From Plectonema cf. radiosum LEGE 06105 (GTDB taxonomy: Bacteria > Cyanobacteriota > Cyanobacteriia > Cyanobacteriales > Nostocaceae): DNA of 64,000 nucleotides. Where the stretch lies: the NCBI RefSeq assembly GCF_015207665.1, contig NZ_JADEWL010000002.1, positions 62,001 through 126,000 on the forward strand, in the 5' to 3' direction. Positions 45,580 to 54,462 of the stretch are shown piece by piece (within the stretch, counting starts at the first letter, position 1; each line of letters opens with the position of its first letter). The translations under genes were made by a program, and so were the position numbers. The notes under the pieces were generated by a model. The model was not told the DNA's origin. It saw only the letters and a list, made by a program, of their open reading frames with translations, and did not search any database.

Positions 45580-48018
45580 ATGCTGCAAAAAAAATTAAAT
45601 TATATGGATAGCATCAAAAAACCGTCTGATAAAGCAATTCCTAGCTGTGCCTGGAGTCGTGCTATTGGTTTGGGTTGGGAACAGCCTTATACCGTTCGTA
45701 AAGCTAGTAATATTGATGATGGTCCTTGGCAGGGAATGCCCTTGGGTGGTTTTGGTGCTGGTTGTATTGGTCGTTCTTCACGGGGAGATTTTAACTTATG
45801 GCATATCGATGGTGGGGAACATACTTGGAAAAATATCCCCAGTTGTCAGTTTAGCGTTTTTGAAAGTAGTAATCATCAAGATATTACTTATGCATTATCT
45901 ACTGAACCGAGTAATGATGGTACTTTGTCGGCATGGCAGTTTTATCCTCAATCTGAATCCGCAGCGGATTCTACCGGAACTTATCATGCTTTATATCCTC
46001 GCAGTTGGTTTATATACGAAAATGTATTTCAAGCACAGTTAAGCTGCCAGCAATTTTCCCCGATTTGGGCTGATAATTATCAAGAATCTAGTTACCCGGT
46101 AGCGGTGTTTGTTTGGAATGCTCATAATCCTACAAATGCGCCGATTACTCTGAGTATTATGCTGACATGGCAAAATATGGTGGGGTGGTTTACTAATACT
46201 GTGAAGTCACCTGAAGTGCAAATGCGGGATGATGGTAGTCCGGTTTATGATTATCAACCGAATATAGGCGAAAGTAAAGATAATTTTAATCAGTTAATTA
46301 CAAATTCTCAATATATTGGTTGTGTATTAGATCGAGTGGGTATTGTTGAACCAGCTGAAGGTGAAGGTACTTGGTGTATTGCTACTTCAAAACATCCGAA
46401 AGTTGAAATATTTCATCATACTCGATGGAATCCAACCAGTACTGGTGAAGATATTTGGCGAAGTTTTGCTGAAAATGGTTCTTTGGCTAATATTACTGAT
46501 GAAACTCCTGCTATTCAAAACGAACAAATAGCCGCTGCAATCGCGGTGCGTTTTACTCTTGAACCGGGAGAAACTCTCTCCATTCCTTTTGCGATCGCGT
46601 GGGATTTTCCAGTCACAGAATTTGCATCTGGAATTATCTATAAGCGCAGGTATACGGATTTTTTTGGCGTTAATGGTAAGAATGCTCTGAATATCGCGAT
46701 TACTGCTCTTGAAGAATATCAAAGTTGGCTTGATCAAATTCAAGTTTGGCAACAGCCAATTATTCAACGTCAAGATTTGCCAGATTGGTTCAAAATGGCT
46801 TTGTTTAACGAACTTTATGACCTTACTGCTGGGGGTACTTTGTGGAGTACGGCTTCCACTCGTGACTCGTTTGGTCAGTTTGCTGTACTTGAGTGTTTGG
46901 ACTATCGTTGGTACGAAAGTTTGGATGTACGGCTTTATGGTTCTTTTGGTTTACTAATATTGTTTCCGGAATTGGAAAAAGCAGTAATTCGCGCTTTTGC
47001 TAGAGCAATTTCCGACAGTGATGAAAATACTCGTGTAATCGGCTACTACTATACTATTGGTGCAGAAAGCCCTCTAGCAGTTCGCAAAGTAGCCGGTGCA
47101 ACACCCCACGATTTGGGCGCACCCAATGAACACGTTTGGGAAAAGACAAATTATACTAGCTATCAAGATTGTAACCAGTGGAAAGATTTAGGTTGTGATT
47201 TTGTGTTACAGGTATACCGTGATTTTATTTATACAGGTAGTACGGATATCAAATTTCTTGGGGATTGCTGGAATGCGATTGTGGAAACTTTAAACTATCT
47301 CAAAGCCTTTGATCAAGATGGAGATGGGATTCCCGAAAATTCCGGCGCACCAGACCAAACCTTTGACGATTGGCGGTTACAGGGTGTAAGTGCTTACTGT
47401 GGGGGTTTATGGTTAGCAGCTTTAGAAGCGGCGATCGCCATTAGCGAAGTTTTATCAAGTCAGTCGGTACAAATCGAGAATTTAGCCGCGCAAAAAGCAG
47501 TTTACCAAAATTGGTTAGAAAAATCTCGTCCTGTTTATCAAGAAAAGCTATGGAACGGAAAGTTCTACCGTCTTGATAGTGAAAGCGGTTCGGAAGTAGT
47601 AATGGCTGACCAATTATGCGGACAATTTTACGCTCGTTTATTACAGCTACCAGATATTGTACCGAACGAATGTACGATTACAGCTTTAAATACTGTTTAC
47701 GATGCTTGTTTCCTCAAATTTCACGAAGGTAAATTTGGTGCCGCTAACGGTTTGCGTCTCGATGGTTCTCCTGAAAACCCCGATGCAACTCATCCCTTAG
47801 AAGTTTGGACAGGAATCAACTTTGGTATTGCTGCTTTTTTAGTACAGATGGGAATGAAGTCAGAAGCATTTAAGTTGACAGAAGCTGTAGTAAATCAAAT
47901 TTACGAAAACGGTTTGCAGTTCCGCACTCCCGAAGCCATTACAGCGGTTGGTACATTCCGCGCTTGTGTTTACCTTAGAGCTATGGCAATTTGGGGAATT
48001 TATTTGATGCTAGATTAA
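45580..48018 (+). CDS. GH116 family beta-glucosidase (GBA2-like)
   Basis: 812 residues (804 if the ATG at 45604 is used; neither start has a clear ribosome binding site). N-terminal sandwich domain opens with PWQGMPLGGFGAGCIGRS and GDFNLWHIDGGEH, typical of bile-acid beta-glucosidase/non-lysosomal glucosylceramidase proteins. The catalytic (alpha/alpha)6 domain contains LECLDYRWYESLDVRLYGS with the likely nucleophile Glu and GAPDQTFDDW with the likely acid/base Asp, then ATHPLEVWTGINFG. No signal peptide. Substrate could be a glucosylated lipid or glucoside; unproven. Confidence 0.92.
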   Translation: MLQKKLNYMDSIKKPSDKAIPSCAWSRAIGLGWEQPYTVRKASNIDDGPWQGMPLGGFGAGCIGRSSRGDFNLWHIDGGEHTWKNIPSCQFSVFESSNHQDITYALSTEPSNDGTLSAWQFYPQSESAADSTGTYHALYPRSWFIYENVFQAQLSCQQFSPIWADNYQESSYPVAVFVWNAHNPTNAPITLSIMLTWQNMVGWFTNTVKSPEVQMRDDGSPVYDYQPNIGESKDNFNQLITNSQYIGCVLDRVGIVEPAEGEGTWCIATSKHPKVEIFHHTRWNPTSTGEDIWRSFAENGSLANITDETPAIQNEQIAAAIAVRFTLEPGETLSIPFAIAWDFPVTEFASGIIYKRRYTDFFGVNGKNALNIAITALEEYQSWLDQIQVWQQPIIQRQDLPDWFKMALFNELYDLTAGGTLWSTASTRDSFGQFAVLECLDYRWYESLDVRLYGSFGLLILFPELEKAVIRAFARAISDSDENTRVIGYYYTIGAESPLAVRKVAGATPHDLGAPNEHVWEKTNYTSYQDCNQWKDLGCDFVLQVYRDFIYTGSTDIKFLGDCWNAIVETLNYLKAFDQDGDGIPENSGAPDQTFDDWRLQGVSAYCGGLWLAALEAAIAISEVLSSQSVQIENLAAQKAVYQNWLEKSRPVYQEKLWNGKFYRLDSESGSEVVMADQLCGQFYARLLQLPDIVPNECTITALNTVYDACFLKFHEGKFGAANGLRLDGSPENPDATHPLEVWTGINFGIAAFLVQMGMKSEAFKLTEAVVNQIYENGLQFRTPEAITAVGTFRACVYLRAMAIWGIYLMLD

Positions 48019-48719
48019 CTAAGCAGGATAAGGGGATAAGGGGACAAGGGGATAGGTTAGGAGTTAGTTGACCTTTGACCTTTGACCTTTGACCTTTTAT
48101 TCATCAAATCTTGATGTTTAAAAAGCAAATGAGATTAACTTTAACGATAACCACAACTAATAACTCGGACTATATGTTCACGTTGAACAAGTTTTGTAGC
48201 GAAAAACTCGACTATAAGAAATGCTTTTGATCAAAAAACTGATAATTATCGTATTTTTAACAATAATTTCTATGCTAAAAGTATCTCATTGTAAATTATT
48301 TACTAATTAGAGTTTGTACTTAAAACTACATAATCATCTACTTAACAGAATTAACACATAATCAACACTAAATCAAGGTGGAAGTAAAACTTTGATAAAG
48401 TATAAGATGTTTATGGACGCTAAGGGCTGAAATTTAATAAGAATGCATTTAATGGTAATCAATAGTCTGCTAAAGTAATAACTTGGGTTTGGCTAAAAAA
48501 ATGTTTTACTTTCAACTTTTACTTGACGAAAATACACTAAATATTTATATAAGCAAGATGAATGAATAATTAGTAATCATTAATACGGGTGCAAAGAGCT
48601 AATTCAGTGGTTAATAATCAGGATAAAGCCTTATATTAAAAGTATTTAAAGCTCTTTTCAACTACCGCTACAAGATTTAACTAGAGTCAATAAAATTACC
48701 ATTACTCAGAGATTAAACA
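48019..48719. other. Upstream region of hetC
   Basis: 701 bp without a gene. Starts with GGGGATAAGGGGACAAG-type repeats and a TTTGACC heptamer run (48068-48100), then AT-rich leader containing the NtcA-type box listed separately. The long leader is in keeping with the distant hetC promoter known from Anabaena. Confidence 0.5.
48316..48329 (+). promoter_or_regulatory. Candidate NtcA box upstream of hetC
   Basis: GTA-CTTAAAAC-TAC is a perfect GTA-N8-TAC, the NtcA consensus, 391 bp before the hetC start codon. hetC of Anabaena is NtcA-activated from a distant start site. A CATAAT -10-like element begins 27 bp after the box, slightly further than the usual spacing. Such a box occurs by chance about once per 4 kb, so context carries the weight. 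Confidence 0.5.
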
Positions 48720-51700
48720 ATGGACTCGTACCCACAGTTGGGAGTTCAGAAAGCGGACGTTGAGATAAACAATACTCCATCCCTGATTGCTTCATCTGCT
48801 ATTGACAAGCTTTGGAAGCAAATGGTTGGGGATAGTAATTTGACATCTGAGTTTAACCAAGCTTGGATTTGTCGTGAGTTTAAATTAGGTGATGAACTTA
48901 CTCAGTACAATTGCAAGCAGCATTCAGCAGTTAGCGGTGGTGTTGTTTATTTAGTTTGTCGGGGAAAAGTCCGCTTACTGGCTTTTGATACATCTTTAAA
49001 AAAGGAAGTTTCAATTCAATTGCTCAATCCAAATCAAATTTTTGGAGGAGATAATGCATTTTGCGGTGATTTTGCAGAATATCGAGCTGTTGCATCTAGT
49101 AGCGGAATTATAGCGCAAATTTCTTTACAGGATCTTGATACTTGGTTACAGCGTTATCCGACTTTGCACGATTATTTCTCGGAAGCGAGTAAATCACGTC
49201 AAAAATTGATTTTTTTCAAGACACTGACTCAATTGCGTTCAGCGAAACTACCTTTATCACAAAATACCCCAATTCTACAAAAATTACTTCCTTATTTTCT
49301 CAACATCGAAATTACTGCTGGTTTACATTTGACAACATCATCTCCATCGGAGGGTCGTTTTTGGCTTGTTAGCGGGGAAATTGGCAGCATTTCGGGGAAA
49401 GAAAGGTTGCCGATTATCGGTGAGAGTTGGGGATATCCTCATCTGATTCCAGAGGATTTGATATCTTTAACGGATTTATCGCTATTTTATCTACCGAAAG
49501 AACACTTTGATTTAGTAGCGGAGATTATACCGGAGCTAAGAAGTCAAAAGGAAGCTGAGGAAGAAGATGTAAATAACGAAGCTGAGGAAAAAAACAATCA
49601 AGTTGAGTCGGAATTTGAGCATGTTGCTGGGGAAGAAGATGATAATTGGACTGAGTATATAAGATTCAAGAATCAACATCCTCCGCGCCGGTGGTTTCGG
49701 ACTTACCCTTTTATTCAACAGCAAAGTTCATCGGATTGCGGTGCAGCAAGTCTGGCAATGATTAGTCAATTTTGGGGTAAACGTTTTAGTCTGAATACTC
49801 TACGTTCAATAGCACGCATCAACTGTATGGGTGCGGAGTTTAGCGATTTAGCTAATGCGGCTCAAAGCATCGGATATCAAGCTTTAGCAGTACGAGGTGC
49901 TGTGAGCGAGCTAGAGTCTCATAAATTACCTTGGATAGCCCATTACCAGGGTAATCACTACATTGTTGTGTGGTTAATCAAGGGTAAAAGTGTGTTAATT
50001 TCAGACCCAGCGATAAATAAACGATGGCTTTCTCGTTCAGAATTTGAAGCAAAGTTTACGGGATATGCTTTACTTTTATCTCCAACAGAGCGTTTTTACG
50101 AACGCAAGAGCGAAGCAATCTCGTTGACGTTGAGTCGCTTGGTGCAATCTTTTAGGGATTATCGGCTTGTATTGGCAAAAATAGTGATTATTTCGATGCT
50201 ATTACCACTTTTGGGTATAGTTCCAGCGATATTAGCCCAAAGTGTAATAGATGCAGTCGTAACCCTCAAAAACTTTGATTCTAACTTTGATTATATAAAT
50301 ATTTTTGCCCTTGGGTTTCTTGTATTCGGATTGGGGCGTATCGCTTTAACATCAATCCGTCGTTGTTTGGTTGATTATTTATCTAATCGCTTGGATTTAA
50401 CTTTGATTGGTAATTCGATCGGTCATACCTTGAATTTACCATTATCTTTTTTTGCATCTCGCAGAGTAGGAGACATTCTCAGCCAAATTCAAGAAAATCC
50501 TAAAATTCACCGTTTTTTAACTCGTCAAGCCATAACTACCATTTTGGATGGATTAATGACGGTTATTTACTTTGGGCTGATGGCTTATTACAGTTGGGAA
50601 CTCACTTCAGTGGTGGTGGGTTTTATTTTGCTGATGATGGGTTTGAGTACCGTAACAAATCTATTTTTGCAAAATTTGCAGCGGGAATATTCTTTTAACT
50701 TTGCTGCTCAAAACTCTGCAATCTCAGAAATGATTACTGGTATTGTCACAATTAAGGCTAACGCTGCGGAGAATGCTTTGCGATCGCGCTGGGAAGAACG
50801 TTTTACCCAGACAATGGAGATACGTCAACAAGGTCAAAAAATCACTAATAGTTTACAGTTTGCAACTAGTTTGATTAATCATTTGGGGAATACCACGGTG
50901 TTGTGGTACGGCACCCACATGGTAATAAATGCTCAAATTTCCATAGGGGAATTTATCGCTTTTAATATGCTGATCGGTAATACCATAAACCCAATGTTGG
51001 CATTGGTAAAACTGTGGGATGAATTCCTGGAAGTATTAGTTTCTGTTGAAAGGCTTGACGATATTTTAGCTACTCCATCCATAGAAAATCCGCAAAAACC
51101 TTTAACATTACTACCTTCAATTCGCGGTGAAGTGGATTTTGAGAATGTGAGTTTTGGCGGCACTCAAGAACAACCGGGCGATATTATACAAAATATCTCT
51201 TTTCATGTCAAACCCGGACAAACTATCGGCATTGTGGGAGCGGATGATTCTGGTAAAAGCACTTTGGTTAAGTTGCTTACTGGTTTGTACCATCCCGATA
51301 GCGGACGTATTTTGATTGATGGACACGATATGCAAAAGTTGTGTCCCTATTCTTTGCGGAGTCAATTAGGTGTAGTACCGCAAGAATTTTTCCTGTTTTC
51401 TGGAACCATCCGAGAAAATATCACTTTGTACAATCGAGAATTTAGCCTTGAAGAAGTTAAAAATGCCGCGAAATCGGCAGGAGCGCAGGCTTTTATCGAG
51501 GAACTACCTTTTGGTTACAACACCATCATTGGAGAAGCAGGAATAAAACTGAACGGGTTACAGCAGCAAAAAATAGCTGTTGCTCGGGCTTTAATCAAGA
51601 ATCCCCGCATTTTAATTGTGGATGAAGTTAGCAGTTCGGTTGATTATGCTTTCGAGTATCAGTTTCAACCAAATTTAGCTGGCTTTGATGCTGCTTTTAT

Positions 51701-51881
51701 TAATACTTCATCCACATTTCGCACCACCTTTATCGTGACTCGGAATCTTAGTAGCATCCTAAATGCTGATACTATTTTACTTCTCGACCGAGGTGTTTTA
51801 GTAGACCAAGGCACTCATGAAGAGTTAATGAGAAAAAATATAGTTTATCCCAGGTTAATACAACAGCAATTAAACATTTAA
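48720..51881 (+). CDS. hetC: HetC: cNMP-binding / C39 peptidase / ABC exporter-like protein
   Basis: 1053 residues. Order: cyclic-nucleotide-binding-like domain (~20-155), acidic linker with EEDVNNEAEEKNN (~280-300), peptidase C39 domain (~330-455) with Cys340 in SSDCGAAS, His413 in GNHYIVV and Asp in ISDPA, six-span ABC membrane domain (~470-770), and ATPase domain with Walker A GADDSGKST (~839), Q-loop VVPQEFFLFSG and Walker B ILIVDEVSSSVD. The signature is LNGLQ rather than LSGGQ (~944) and the H-loop His is Arg (~1008). Length, architecture and the downstream hetP identify it as HetC, needed for heterocyst development in Anabaena. It presumably cuts and exports a peptide. Confidence 0.9.
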   Translation: MDSYPQLGVQKADVEINNTPSLIASSAIDKLWKQMVGDSNLTSEFNQAWICREFKLGDELTQYNCKQHSAVSGGVVYLVCRGKVRLLAFDTSLKKEVSIQLLNPNQIFGGDNAFCGDFAEYRAVASSSGIIAQISLQDLDTWLQRYPTLHDYFSEASKSRQKLIFFKTLTQLRSAKLPLSQNTPILQKLLPYFLNIEITAGLHLTTSSPSEGRFWLVSGEIGSISGKERLPIIGESWGYPHLIPEDLISLTDLSLFYLPKEHFDLVAEIIPELRSQKEAEEEDVNNEAEEKNNQVESEFEHVAGEEDDNWTEYIRFKNQHPPRRWFRTYPFIQQQSSSDCGAASLAMISQFWGKRFSLNTLRSIARINCMGAEFSDLANAAQSIGYQALAVRGAVSELESHKLPWIAHYQGNHYIVVWLIKGKSVLISDPAINKRWLSRSEFEAKFTGYALLLSPTERFYERKSEAISLTLSRLVQSFRDYRLVLAKIVIISMLLPLLGIVPAILAQSVIDAVVTLKNFDSNFDYINIFALGFLVFGLGRIALTSIRRCLVDYLSNRLDLTLIGNSIGHTLNLPLSFFASRRVGDILSQIQENPKIHRFLTRQAITTILDGLMTVIYFGLMAYYSWELTSVVVGFILLMMGLSTVTNLFLQNLQREYSFNFAAQNSAISEMITGIVTIKANAAENALRSRWEERFTQTMEIRQQGQKITNSLQFATSLINHLGNTTVLWYGTHMVINAQISIGEFIAFNMLIGNTINPMLALVKLWDEFLEVLVSVERLDDILATPSIENPQKPLTLLPSIRGEVDFENVSFGGTQEQPGDIIQNISFHVKPGQTIGIVGADDSGKSTLVKLLTGLYHPDSGRILIDGHDMQKLCPYSLRSQLGVVPQEFFLFSGTIRENITLYNREFSLEEVKNAAKSAGAQAFIEELPFGYNTIIGEAGIKLNGLQQQKIAVARALIKNPRILIVDEVSSSVDYAFEYQFQPNLAGFDAAFINTSSTFRTTFIVTRNLSSILNADTILLLDRGVLVDQGTHEELMRKNIVYPRLIQQQLNI

Positions 51882-52902
51882 TCTTACTCATAGCAACTAT
51901 TTACTTGCAGCGCTATATGCAAATCTTTTGCAAATAAAAATTTTCATAAGAGAGGTTAAAAAGGCTTTAGTTTTTTGATAATTACGTAAAATTAAGCGGG
52001 CATAAATAGCTATCTTTATACTACACTGACATTTCGATTAAGTGTATTTTATGATGTTATATGAAAACTTTATATTTAATTTGATAGATAATACCAATAA
52101 ACTGTATTGGTTGCAACTATTCATCCCGCTTCATTGCTGGCAATTGGAATAAACTTCATCATAAATTTAAAAACCCTGACAATATAAGTAAGACAGTAAA
52201 ACCCTTTATTTGTAAAGCTTTTAGCTCAAATTTTTCGACAGTAAATCAAAAGATAGCTGACAAACAGGACTTAATTAGATGGCTAATTGTTGCTAATTAC
52301 AATACGATATATATTTGATAAGTTTCAGTCACTTAGATAAAAATAATTACAACCAAAAAAATTAAAAATAAAGAAAAATTACGACATTAACATCCTAATT
52401 TTGTAGGGGGTCACACCCCTCATTAAATAATAGATAAGGGACAAAATCTAAACTTGCACAATACTTAAGTATTCGTATAATTATATTAAGTAGATTTAGT
52501 TGGTGAAACTGATTTCCTAGACAGATGACATTTCAGAAAAAAAATAGTATAAATACTAATGTGTTATCAACAATTAAAGATGAAGAATTATTGTTTGCTA
52601 TACTAAAAATAAGAAATTTCACATAAATACTCCTAAAGTAAAATAGTTTCTATTTATACAAAATATTATCAGGGTCGAAGAATTATATTAGGAGTTTAGG
52701 AAATTGGAAAAAGCCGAAATTGCATCTACCAAGTACTAACTTAGATTTTTTATTACCAGTCATCTGAAATGACTCTAAGTAATTCTTTGAAGCATGGTAG
52801 TACTATTGCCAACCTACTGCCACTGAAATTTATCTATTTCAGTAGTCGTAAGCATCCGTTCCGATGGCAGGAAAGTCGGCTTTTTAGTCAAAGGTTAAAT
52901 TA
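51882..52902. other. hetC-hetP intergenic region, 5' part
   Basis: About 1 kb, AT-rich. Holds the HetR-type palindrome (listed separately), a hairpin AGTCAT-CTGAA-ATGACT at 52758-52774 and a hairpin ACTGAAAT/ATTTCAGT at 52822-52843. These lie in what is probably the long regulatory leader of hetP. Confidence 0.5.
52405..52421 (+). promoter_or_regulatory. Candidate HetR-binding palindrome upstream of hetP
   Basis: AGGGGGT-CAC-ACCCCTC: perfect GGGGT/ACCCC half-sites separated by three bases, followed by CATT. It closely resembles the 17-bp inverted repeat (GAGGGGT-N3-ACCCCTC) bound by HetR far upstream of hetP in Anabaena. It lies about 1.07 kb before hetP and stands out as GC-rich in an AT-rich region. 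Confidence 0.7.
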
Positions 52903-53307
52903 ATGAAAAGGATCATCAGGTTAAATGCAGTCGAAATTTTATGCCAATCGGGCATTATTGTAGGGATGAACCAGCATAGTTTGCACAAGAGCGAACATTT
53001 AGCTCCCCAGAAATTGATAGTATCGGGGATGAATTTTGCCTCACGAACAGAGGCTTTTGTAAATACGGCAAATACAAAATGTAATACATTACTTGCATTT
53101 AAAGCAGCAATTGCAAAAACACGATTCTTTCGTACATTTTCTTCTTGCCTAGTTAAAGTTCAAATCAAACTGGCACTTCTAAGGAATGACGGTGGTAACT
53201 TCATGTATAGAAAGGTCATTTCTACCTACGAAGATGCAGAAAATAAAAGGAAAATTAGCTCCCGTCTTATCAAGTTGAATGGCGATGGTGGGACAAAAAC
53301 TGATTAA
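52903..53307 (+). CDS. Doubtful open frame inside the hetP upstream region (134 aa)
   Basis: ATG at 52903 opens a 134-residue basic frame (MKRIIRLNAVEILCQSG...). It lacks a ribosome binding site, has no recognisable domain, and falls between the HetR-type palindrome and hetP, where the transcript leader should run. It may be spurious. No signal peptide or membrane segment. Confidence 0.25.
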   Translation: MKRIIRLNAVEILCQSGIIVGMNQHSLHKSEHLAPQKLIVSGMNFASRTEAFVNTANTKCNTLLAFKAAIAKTRFFRTFSSCLVKVQIKLALLRNDGGNFMYRKVISTYEDAENKRKISSRLIKLNGDGGTKTD

Positions 53308-53390
53308 TTACATGGCGTGGGACAAACAAACTGTTTTATCGAAAAGGAATAATACAGTTGATGCATTCATTATCAGTCATCAGATTTTTG

Positions 53391-53396
53391 TCCGGA
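53391..53396 (+). promoter_or_regulatory. TCCGGA (DIF-like) motif before hetP
   Basis: A TCCGGA hexamer 91 bp upstream of the hetP ATG. In Anabaena, TCCGGA near -35 marks promoters switched on in differentiating cells. No good TAN3T -10 element follows at the right distance, so support is weak. Confidence 0.3.
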
Positions 53397-53486
53397 TGCT
53401 CCTTTAACAACTCAAAGCGATTTTCGACTATCTCAAGCAAATCACAGTCTAGAGGCTAATTTACTTAATTCGAGACAACTAACACC

Positions 53487-54011
53487 ATGAATCAAGACCT
53501 TTCTGGCATTAGTGGCAATTTAGATAAGACAATACATTCAGAACAATTCGACCAAGTAGTTGAGGCAATTCTAGCGGGTAAGTATTCGTGGGCTTGTGTT
53601 TTGATGCTGCGTTTTGCTGGCTATAATCCTCTACATTACATCCCCTACCGGACTTACAATAGATTGATTAAAGAACATTCTCCTAAAAAGTCGCCGGTAC
53701 TCCGCCGTGCAACGGCGGAGCCTGCGCCCACCGGCGTTCCCCGCTCAAACCTACAATGTAATGAAAATATAAACATAGCCAAGCAGAATCATCACAAAAG
53801 GAAAGATGGCAATATGTCGCCAAGTTGTTTAAATAAAATCAAAGACTTGGCTTATCTTGAGGTTGTTGGTAAACAGAAGACAGAAATTCGTGGCGGCTCT
53901 AATATTGACAGATGGCTTGAAACTCAAGTCCGCGAATATCAATCGATGAAATCTGATTTTCACCCAGAAGAAAAGCGGGATTTACAGTTTAATTTTTGCG
54001 AATTCAATTAA
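53487..54011 (+). CDS. hetP: HetP: heterocyst commitment protein, with repeat-derived insert
   Basis: 174 residues. The conserved HetP core is present: [40 protein letters not shown], and later [20 protein letters not shown] with the [10 protein letters not shown] helix. HetP and its relatives control the point of commitment to heterocyst differentiation and are activated by HetR. Between the two conserved halves (residues ~69-88) the protein contains [20 protein letters not shown], encoded by a GC-rich palindromic repeat that also occurs intergenically at 9.9 kb. The insert keeps the frame open and lies in a normally variable linker, so the protein may still work. Placement downstream of hetC matches Anabaena. 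Confidence 0.92.
   Translation: MNQDLSGISGNLDKTIHSEQFDQVVEAILAGKYSWACVLMLRFAGYNPLHYIPYRTYNRLIKEHSPKKSPVLRRATAEPAPTGVPRSNLQCNENINIAKQNHHKRKDGNMSPSCLNKIKDLAYLEVVGKQKTEIRGGSNIDRWLETQVREYQSMKSDFHPEEKRDLQFNFCEFN
53692..53745. repeat. GC-rich palindromic repeat inserted in frame in hetP
   Basis: Outer arms CGCCGGT (53692-53698) and ACCGGCG (53730-53736) enclose a perfect hairpin CTCCGCCG-TGCAA-CGGCGGAG (53700-53720), followed by TTCCCCGCTCAA. It shares GGTACTCCGCCGTGCAA and CCGGCGTTCCCCG with the copy at 9899-9960. Confidence 0.85.
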
Positions 54012-54300
54012 CTAAGCCGTCAGAAATCAAACAGTGTTGAGAAAACATACTCGGTTTTGCCAACTCTTAATTCATGACCTGTCATCGGATTATTATCCGT
54101 ATGGCGGGTTTTACTTTTACTTATTACACACTTCTATAAGTGAGGCATTTACTCCATAAAATTTCTAGAGCTTAAACTAGAGCTTGAACTTTTTTTGCTT
54201 TTTTGTGTAGGGTTCTATATTGTAGCACTTTTATTTTAAAATTCCAAGAATAAATATCAAAATATCAAAAAAAATTTTAATCACCTTTGTTTGTGAGGTG

Positions 54301-54360
54301 AGAAGTCGGGTTTTTCGGATAAATATTTGTAATATCGAGCATTTGAAAACCCGACTTCTG
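54301..54360. repeat. AGAAGTCGGGTTTTT palindrome
   Basis: AGAAGTCGGGTTTTTC at 54301 pairs with GAAAACCCGACTTCT ending at 54359. Member of the dispersed family also seen at 16.7, 19.6, 34.7 and 36.2 kb. Confidence 0.75.
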
Positions 54361-54394
54361 TATTAAGTAGCTAAGCGTAATTAAATCTAAGATC

Positions 54395-54462
54395 AAACCT
54401 CACCCCTTCCCTTCCCCTCTCCGATGCCTTGAACAGGGGTGGCTAAGAGAGGGGTGAGGTTT
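54395..54462. repeat. AAACCTCACCCC inverted repeat
   Basis: Twelve-base arms AAACCTCACCCC and GGGGTGAGGTTT match perfectly, with a pyrimidine-rich then purine-rich interior (CTTCCC..., AGAGAG), so the stem extends further. GC-rich against its background; T-rich sequence follows the right arm. Confidence 0.7.

Noticed and set aside
46387-46773. 128-residue minus-strand frame inside the GH116 gene
   Set aside because: Antisense shadow of a strong gene.
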